In this document: positions 6,977 to 11,542 of the stretch, piece by piece | Numbering within the stretch: position 1 is the first letter of the stretch | Layout of the letters: each line of letters starts with the position of its first letter | Assembly: GCA_035938215.1 (NCBI GenBank) | Contig: DASZHC010000157.1 | Span: forward strand, 1 to 11,542 | Direction of reading: 5' to 3' | Origin: DASZHC01 sp035938215 | Lineage (GTDB): Bacteria > Verrucomicrobiota > Verrucomicrobiia > Chthoniobacterales > JAFAMB01 | DNA length: 11,542 nucleotides | Program-made: the position numbers and the translations under genes | Notes under the pieces: generated by a model | The model's database searches: none | What the model saw: the letters and a program-made list of their open reading frames with translations, nothing else | What the model was told of the DNA's origin: nothing

Positions 6977-6998
6977 TAGTGTGCAGTCCCCGAAATAG
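6977..6998 (+). repeat. Solo half copy of the palindromic element's terminal repeat
   Basis: The 22 bases TAGTGTGCAGTCCCCGAAAT plus AG match 3679-3700 of the left terminal repeat with two mismatches. No complementary arm was found nearby, so this is a lone end. It finishes one base before the ATG at 7000 of the S9 peptidase. Confidence 0.75.
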
Positions 6999-6999
6999 T

Positions 7000-8889
7000 A
7001 TGAATGTTTTTCTGGCTTCAGCTTCTTGTTTTATGTTGATTTTGTCCTCATCTCTCGCCCAAGAAAGCCCTCCTCCCAAAATACCTCTTCAGGATTTTTT
7101 CAAAAATCCCGAAACCACCTCCTATGACCTCTCACCCAGCGGGGACCTGATAGGATTTTTGAAGCCTGTCGATAATCGTCTGAACGTCTTCGTGCAAAAG
7201 AGATCCGGGGGTAACGCAACGCAAATCACACATGTAAAGGATCGTGATCTTCGCGGATTTTTTTGGAAGGGAGAAGCGCATGTCGTGTATCTGAAAGACA
7301 GCGCTGGCGACGAAAACTATCATGTCTATGTTGCTCGCAGCGATGCGAGCGGCGAGCGGGATATGACGCCGTTCGACGGGGTCAAAGCTGAGATCATCGA
7401 CGACCTTGAAGACCATCCGACCGACTTGATCGTTGGCCTGAACAAACGCAATAAAGAAGTCTTTGATGCCTACCGGCTGAACGTTGAAACCGGCGAATTA
7501 AAGCTCGTTGCGGAGAATCCGGGAAATATTGCTTCGTGGAGAACGGATCACGACGGCAACATCCGGGTCGCTACCTCAACCGACGGAGTCAATACGAGCC
7601 TACTCTACCGAAAGACCGCCCAGGAACCTTGGAAGCCCATTCTGACCACCAACTTTAAAGAGGTTTTTTCACCTCAATTTTTTACGTTCGATAACAAAAA
7701 TCTCTATGGCGCCTCGAACATAGGCAGAGATAAAACAGCGATTGTTGAATTCGATCTGGACAATGCCAAGGAAACACGCGTTCTATTCGAATCCCCGGAA
7801 GTTGACGCATCGGGACTTGACTATTCCAAAAAGCGGAAGGTAATCACCTCCGTTTCGTATACAACCTGGAAAGATCAACGCAAATACTTCGACCCGGTAA
7901 CCGAGAAGCTTTACAAGACGCTGGAGCAAAGACTGCCCGGCTACGATGTGTACATGACGTCCTCGAACCGCGATGAGAATGTCTTCATCGTCAGAACTAT
8001 TACGGACAGGTCGCTGGGTTCCTTCTACTTATATGATTCAAAATCCGGTGAGTTGAAAAAACTCGCTGACCGCAATCCCTGGCTGAAAGAAGATGAGCTC
8101 GCGGAGATGAGGCCAATCAGCTACGCTTCTCGTGATGGACTGACGATCCATGGCTATCTCACATTGCCGAAGGAAGTGACTCCAAAAAATCTTCCGATCG
8201 TCGTAAATCCTCACGGGGGACCGTGGGCGCGGGACGAATGGGGCTTCGACGCGGAAGTGCAGTTCCTTGCAAATCGCGGTTATGGAGTTCTGCAAATGAA
8301 CTTTCGCGGATCGACCGGCTATGGTCGCCGGTTCTGGGAAGCCGGCTTCAAACAATGGGGCCTGCACATGCAGGATGATATCAGCGATGGCGTGAAATGG
8401 TTGGTCGATCAAGGCATCGCCGATCCGAAGCGGATTGCGATCTACGGTGGAAGCTATGGTGGCTACGCGGTGCTCGCAGGGCTTACCAAGACGCCAGAAC
8501 TGTACGCTGCCGGAATCGATTATGTGGGCGTTTCCAATCTCCTAACCTTCATGAAGACCATTCCGCCATACTGGAAACCGTACCTGGAAATGATGTATGA
8601 AATGGTCGGGAATCCGGAGAAAGACAAAAATTTATTGGAGGCAAACTCACCGGCCCTGAATGCAGATAAGATCAGGGCGCCCTTGCTTGTGGCGCAGGGC
8701 GCGAAGGATCCTCGGGTAAACATTGAGGAATCCAATCAGATCGTTCAGGCGCTGAAGAAACACGGCATCGACGTTGAGTACATGGTGAAGGAAAATGAGG
8801 GCCATGGATTCAGCAACGAGGAGAATCGGTTTTCATTCTATGAAGCTATGGAGAAGTTTCTGACTAAGCACCTTGAACCGGCGACGTAG
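7000..8889 (+). CDS. Secreted S9-family (prolyl oligopeptidase/acylaminoacyl-peptidase-like) serine peptidase
   Basis: From ATG 7000 the protein is 629 residues. Residues 1-19 (MNVFLASASCFMLILSSSLA, then QE) form a signal peptide, so it is exported to the periplasm or beyond. A beta-propeller domain spans about 40-370 and restricts substrates to short peptides in this family. The alpha/beta-hydrolase domain follows, with the oxyanion segment NPHGGPWARD and the catalytic triad S485 (GGSYGG), D570 (GAKDPRV) and H602 (EGHGF). All catalytic residues are intact. The frame is open further upstream to ATG 6928, which has AAGGA only two bases before it and would add 24 residues. I prefer 7000 because the signal peptide starts there, though it has no Shine-Dalgarno and its n-region lacks a positive charge. 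The gene is convergent with asd. Confidence 0.9.
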   Translation: MNVFLASASCFMLILSSSLAQESPPPKIPLQDFFKNPETTSYDLSPSGDLIGFLKPVDNRLNVFVQKRSGGNATQITHVKDRDLRGFFWKGEAHVVYLKDSAGDENYHVYVARSDASGERDMTPFDGVKAEIIDDLEDHPTDLIVGLNKRNKEVFDAYRLNVETGELKLVAENPGNIASWRTDHDGNIRVATSTDGVNTSLLYRKTAQEPWKPILTTNFKEVFSPQFFTFDNKNLYGASNIGRDKTAIVEFDLDNAKETRVLFESPEVDASGLDYSKKRKVITSVSYTTWKDQRKYFDPVTEKLYKTLEQRLPGYDVYMTSSNRDENVFIVRTITDRSLGSFYLYDSKSGELKKLADRNPWLKEDELAEMRPISYASRDGLTIHGYLTLPKEVTPKNLPIVVNPHGGPWARDEWGFDAEVQFLANRGYGVLQMNFRGSTGYGRRFWEAGFKQWGLHMQDDISDGVKWLVDQGIADPKRIAIYGGSYGGYAVLAGLTKTPELYAAGIDYVGVSNLLTFMKTIPPYWKPYLEMMYEMVGNPEKDKNLLEANSPALNADKIRAPLLVAQGAKDPRVNIEESNQIVQALKKHGIDVEYMVKENEGHGFSNEENRFSFYEAMEKFLTKHLEPAT

Positions 8890-8943
8890 GCATTTGGAGT
8901 GCGCACCAGGAGTGAGCGTTGACTCCATCACCGGACTCGAAGG

Positions 8944-9948
8944 TTACCTCACGAGGTTTTCCGCGATCTGCAAGGCGTTCAAGGCAGCGCCCTTCAAAAG
9001 CTGATCGCCGCAAACCCAGAACGCCAGACCGTTGTCCAGGGCGGAATCCACTCTGATCCGTCCTACTTGGCAATTGTTTTTGCCGGCGCAATTCAGCGGC
9101 ATCGGATACTGCTTTGCGCCCGGGTTATCGATGACTTCCAAACCGGGAAATTTTGCGAGCACATCGTGTGCGTGTTCCACGGAAACCGGCTGCTCAAATT
9201 CTGCATGAACTGCAACGGAATGGGCACGAAAAACGGGAACCCGAACGCATGTAATCGAGGCGCGCAGAGCCGGAAGATGCATAATTTTCCGGCTTTCATT
9301 GACGAACTTGATTTCCTCCCTGGTATATCCGCTCTCCGAAAAAACGTCCACTTGAGGCAGCACGTTGAACGCGATTGGATGAGGAAAAATCTCCGGTTCA
9401 TACTTCTCGCCCCGGAGGTGCGCACTTGTCTGAAGCGACAACTCGTTTATTGCTCGAGCGCCGGCACCTGAAACCGCCTGATAGCTCGATGCAACGACCC
9501 GGCGGACGCCAAACTCGCGGTGTAAGGGATACAGCCCCATGAGCGCAATGATCGTCGTGCAGTTCGGATTGGCGATAATTCCTTTTTGGCTCGAAAGGTC
9601 CGCCGGATTTATCTCGGGAATCACAAGGGGAACACCATCGTCCATGCGAAATGCAGACGAATTATCAACCACCACCGCACCGGATTCGACCGCGTAGCTC
9701 GCAAACTGCCTTGAGGTTCCGGCTCCAGCGCTGAACAAGGCAAGATCAACCCCTCGAAATGAGTCCTTGAAGAGCAGCTCGACACTTACTCGCTCCCCCT
9801 TGAATTCGAGGGATTTTCCTACAGATTTCGCCGATGCAAGCAGTTTCAGTCGCCGGACCGGAAAGTCGCGCTCTTCCAAGAGCCGAATCAACTCGGCTCC
9901 AACGGCGCCCGTTGCCCCAGCAATTGCTACATTAAATCCTGCACTCAT
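8944..9948 (-). CDS. asd: Aspartate-semialdehyde dehydrogenase
   Basis: This 334-residue cytosolic enzyme reduces aspartyl phosphate to aspartate semialdehyde with NADPH, the branch point to lysine/diaminopimelate, methionine and threonine. The N-terminal Rossmann motif GATGAVG lies at 11-17. The catalytic cysteine is C130 in NPNCTT, and the general base is H243 in RVPVFRAHS. Length and ends match the family, finishing with KGAALNALQIAENL. No other lysine- or threonine-pathway gene adjoins it. It is divergent from the L,D-transpeptidase gene with 27 bases between start codons, and convergent with the S9 peptidase. The upstream Shine-Dalgarno is weak (AGGT, 13 bases away). Confidence 0.96.
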   Translation of the reverse strand: MSAGFNVAIAGATGAVGAELIRLLEERDFPVRRLKLLASAKSVGKSLEFKGERVSVELLFKDSFRGVDLALFSAGAGTSRQFASYAVESGAVVVDNSSAFRMDDGVPLVIPEINPADLSSQKGIIANPNCTTIIALMGLYPLHREFGVRRVVASSYQAVSGAGARAINELSLQTSAHLRGEKYEPEIFPHPIAFNVLPQVDVFSESGYTREEIKFVNESRKIMHLPALRASITCVRVPVFRAHSVAVHAEFEQPVSVEHAHDVLAKFPGLEVIDNPGAKQYPMPLNCAGKNNCQVGRIRVDSALDNGLAFWVCGDQLLKGAALNALQIAENLVR

Positions 9949-9975
9949 GAAAGGACGGGAAACCTAAACGCTAAA

Positions 9976-10425
9976 ATGGCCTGGCACAAGATAGTCATCG
10001 ACGCCAAAACGCAATTGCTAAAGTTGTTCTCCGATCAGCGGGAGGCATTCTCAGCTCCGGTCTCAACCTCGCGCGCCGGTCTTGGGTTCGAGCCGGGAAG
10101 TTTCAAAACGCCCACAGGGTTATTTCGCATTTACCAAAAGATCGGACAAAATGCACGGATCGGAACCATCTTCAAAGGACGGGTTCCGGTCGAAGATCCG
10201 CCGTCTTCCGACGACGATCTCATTACGACACGCATTCTATGGCTGGATGGTTTGGAAAGGGAAAATGCCAACACAAAAGAGCGATATATTTATATCCACG
10301 GGACGAATCAGGAGAGTCTCGTCGGGCAGCCTGTGAGCCATGGATGCATTCGTATGCGCAATGACGATATCATTCGTCTATTCGATATGGTTCCTATGGA
10401 TACCTGGGTCGAAATTATAGGATAG
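9976..10425 (+). CDS. L,D-transpeptidase, YkuD catalytic domain
   Basis: This 149-residue protein is essentially only the YkuD domain. It starts with KIVIDAKTQLLKLF, continues with FKTPTGLFRI, and carries the active-site signatures IHGT (H108) and SHGCIRM (H122, nucleophile C124). The family forms 3-3 cross-links between diaminopimelate residues, or attaches lipoproteins to peptidoglycan, acting outside the cytoplasmic membrane. No signal peptide or membrane anchor is visible, and extending the frame upstream reveals none, which is odd for this job. There is also no LysM or other wall-binding domain. It may be exported in another way or act on cytosolic muropeptides. The ribosome site is weak. 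asd, which feeds diaminopimelate synthesis, is divergent 27 bases away. Confidence 0.92.
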   Translation: MAWHKIVIDAKTQLLKLFSDQREAFSAPVSTSRAGLGFEPGSFKTPTGLFRIYQKIGQNARIGTIFKGRVPVEDPPSSDDDLITTRILWLDGLERENANTKERYIYIHGTNQESLVGQPVSHGCIRMRNDDIIRLFDMVPMDTWVEIIG

Positions 10426-10555
10426 AGCGGGTCAAGATGCTCTGCGCAAAGTCTTATTCCGTTACATGGATCCAAACACGGTTTCCGACGAATTTGAAAA
10501 ATCCATTTGTGTCTGCCGTTGGTTCAGCCTAATACGGGAGTGCTGCTAGCTAAGA

Positions 10556-10562
10556 AAGGAGG
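10556..10562 (+). promoter_or_regulatory. Near-perfect Shine-Dalgarno of the small lipoprotein gene
   Basis: AAGGAGG lies eight bases before the ATG at 10571. It is the strongest ribosome binding site in the window and decides both the start and the coding status of a gene of only 41 codons. Confidence 0.85.
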
Positions 10563-10570
10563 CGAGACTG

Positions 10571-10696
10571 ATGAACATTGTGAAATATTTCACTTTAGTG
10601 GCTTTGACCGCTGCGGCGCTTGGCGTTTCTGCTTGTGCTAAAAAGGAACCCCCTCCGCCACCACCGGCGCCACCCACGACCGGCATGTCCAAATAA
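10571..10696 (+). CDS. Small proline-rich lipoprotein (41 residues)
   Basis: The protein begins MNIVKYFTLVALTAAALGVS and has a lipobox ending in VSAC, with C22 as the lipidation site. After processing by signal peptidase II it would be a 20-residue lipopeptide: CAKKE, then six prolines, APPTTGMSK. It has the size of entericidin-like lipoproteins but shows no sequence likeness that I can claim. Two lysines after the cysteine, rather than aspartate, would by the E. coli rule favour outer-membrane sorting; that is inference. It is preceded by a strong Shine-Dalgarno and followed by a hairpin over the stop codon and a strong terminator, so it is a compact monocistronic unit. Abundant expression is likely. 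Function is unknown. Confidence 0.78.
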   Translation: MNIVKYFTLVALTAAALGVSACAKKEPPPPPPAPPTTGMSK

Positions 10697-10721
10697 GGTC
10701 TCGACCTTAGGAGGATTTGAC

Positions 10722-10753
10722 ACCCGCCTCAGCCGGTTCTGAGGCGGGTTTTT
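10722..10753 (+). terminator. Rho-independent terminator after the small lipoprotein gene
   Basis: ACCCGCCTCAG at 10722-10732 pairs perfectly with CTGAGGCGGGT at 10739-10749 around a six-base loop, followed by T's at 10749-10753, a C and four more T's. On the opposite strand there is no T-tract, so it acts on plus-strand transcripts. The stem lies within the last codons and stop of the convergent glycosylase gene. Confidence 0.9.
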
Positions 10754-11313
10754 CTTTTGGGAATACTCACCGATAGGGATCCCGACAGCAGAAAACGCCA
10801 ATCGAATTCAAGCGCTTTGGTGATGCCAATGCGACGGTCTACATCAATCTTAATGGATCGACGTCTGCGCAAAATTTTTGTCCCGGCGATTTCAAAAAAG
10901 TCCCGGCCATGAAATCTCTGATCGATCGCCAACGCCTGTGTCAGCTTGCCCGGGCCCGAACAGAGCCTGTGAAGTTCCGAAAAGCCGCGACGCTCAGCCA
11001 TCACCTCGATCCCGCAGACGGGCTCAAGCGCACGTATCAGGACGAAACCATTTGCATCTCTTCCCTTGACCAGGAAATTGAGGAGCCAATGGATTCCATA
11101 GTTGAGGTAGACGTACAACGTTCCGGCAGGATGTTCTTCAATAAATTTACGCGCTCCGCGCTGAAGAAATGTATGGCTGGCCGCGTCGCCATGTTCCGCA
11201 TAGGCTTCGGTCTCGACGATGATGCCGGAAGTTTCGCCCCAGACCAATTCACATCCAATAAGCGACTTGGCGCAAACCAAGGGAACGCCCTCGAAAAACG
11301 TTCGATCGATCAT
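10729..11313 (-). CDS. mpg: DNA-3-methyladenine glycosylase, AAG/MPG family
   Basis: This 194-residue base-excision repair enzyme flips out and cleaves alkylated purines. By alignment to human AAG the key residues are present: catalytic E36 and Y38 in VETEAY (human E125, Y127), H47 (H136), Y69 in YVYLNYG (Y159), N79 (N169) and R94 in RALEP (R182). CSGPGKLTQALAI and a C-terminal LSGSLSVS segment complete the family pattern. Length is normal for bacterial members. It starts 10 bases after the NIF3-family gene stop on the same strand, so the two are probably one operon, although only a weak ribosome site (ACGG) precedes the ATG. Its final codons and TGA are part of the terminator stem of the convergent lipoprotein gene. 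Confidence 0.95.
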   Translation of the reverse strand: MIDRTFFEGVPLVCAKSLIGCELVWGETSGIIVETEAYAEHGDAASHTFLQRGARKFIEEHPAGTLYVYLNYGIHWLLNFLVKGRDANGFVLIRALEPVCGIEVMAERRGFSELHRLCSGPGKLTQALAIDQRFHGRDFFEIAGTKILRRRRSIKIDVDRRIGITKALEFDWRFLLSGSLSVSIPKRKTRLRTG

Positions 11314-11323
11314 TGCCGTTCAT

Positions 11324-11542
11324 TCATAACCCGGAAGGATGGTCCAGGAAAAGCCACGGTAGATCAAATTCTGCCGCCACTTCGGCGGTGAGCGCCCGAA
11401 CACCAAATGTTTCTGTGGCATAGTGACCGCCGTAAATGAGGTTGATCTTAAGCTCTTCGGCTAAGGCAAACGTGTGGTGAGGTCCCTCGCCCGTCACAAA
11501 AGTATCGATCCCCTGAGCTGCGACCTTATCCAAAAGAGTCCC
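11324..11542 (-). CDS. NIF3-family dinuclear metal-centre protein, C-terminal fragment
   Basis: Only the last 72 residues lie in the window; the frame runs open to the edge, so the TTG at 11533 is internal and not a start. The segment TGEGPHHTFALAEELKINLI, followed by YGGHYATETFGVRAL, is the C-terminal part of the NIF3/YbgI fold, in which the GHYATE histidine and glutamate help bind two metal ions in a toroidal hexamer. The family has been named GTP cyclohydrolase 1 type 2, but its true role is disputed. It lies upstream of the glycosylase gene in a likely operon. Confidence 0.9.
   Translation of the reverse strand, partial: GTLLDKVAAQGIDTFVTGEGPHHTFALAEELKINLIYGGHYATETFGVRALTAEVAAEFDLPWLFLDHPSGL

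Noticed and set aside
8908..8925. GGAGT/ACTCC hairpin as a terminator between the S9 peptidase and asd genes
   Set aside because: The stem is only five bases and no T-tract follows on either strand.
10511..10546. TTGTGT-17-TAATAC as a sigma-70 promoter for the lipoprotein gene
   Set aside because: Spacing is ideal, but each box matches only about three of six consensus bases, so it is too weak to call.

Overview
This window looks like chromosomal DNA of a Gram-negative bacterium with roughly even base composition. Three things point to a Gram-negative envelope: a lipobox protein, a secreted S9 peptidase and a Deg-type protease. My best guess is a soil Verrucomicrobiota or Acidobacteriota-like lineage. 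This rests on gene content and style and is not proven by any marker gene. No rRNA, tRNA, CRISPR array, phage gene or transposase gene was found.

Layout. At 1-1068 (+) lie the C-terminal end of a Deg/HtrA-type serine protease and a HAD phosphatase. At 1092-2035 (-) is a two-gene unit: a small unknown protein overlapping by 4 bases a histidine-kinase-like protein that keeps its phospho-acceptor histidine but has no recognisable ATP-binding motifs. Divergent from it (2257-3666, +) is a complete NtrC-type sigma-54 activator with receiver, AAA+ and Fis domains. A gene-free stretch follows (3667-4146) that is mostly a 331-bp palindromic element with 34-bp terminal inverted repeats and two internal hairpins. 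A half copy of its end lies at 6977-6998, next to the start of the S9 peptidase gene.

Then come fabG (4147-4905, +), a coupled minus-strand pair (4984-6838) encoding a YcgR/ArsP-type permease and its YcgQ/DUF1980 partner, and the secreted S9 peptidase (7000-8889, +). Next are asd (8944-9948, -) and, divergently, a YkuD L,D-transpeptidase (9976-10425, +). A 41-residue lipoprotein missing from ordinary ORF lists (10571-10696, +) has a near-ideal ribosome binding site and a strong intrinsic terminator. That terminator lies inside the 3' end of the convergent 3-methyladenine DNA glycosylase gene (10729-11313, -). The window ends inside a NIF3-family gene upstream of the glycosylase.

How the genes relate. 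asd supplies the diaminopimelate/lysine branch, and L,D-transpeptidases usually join diaminopimelate residues in peptidoglycan, so their divergent pairing is suggestive. The kinase-like protein and the NtrC-type regulator may form a phosphotransfer unit with an unlinked kinase. The permease pair is one membrane system. The most unusual items are the palindromic element with its half copy, the catalytically degenerate kinase with its small partner, and the small lipoprotein whose terminator overlaps a neighbouring gene.
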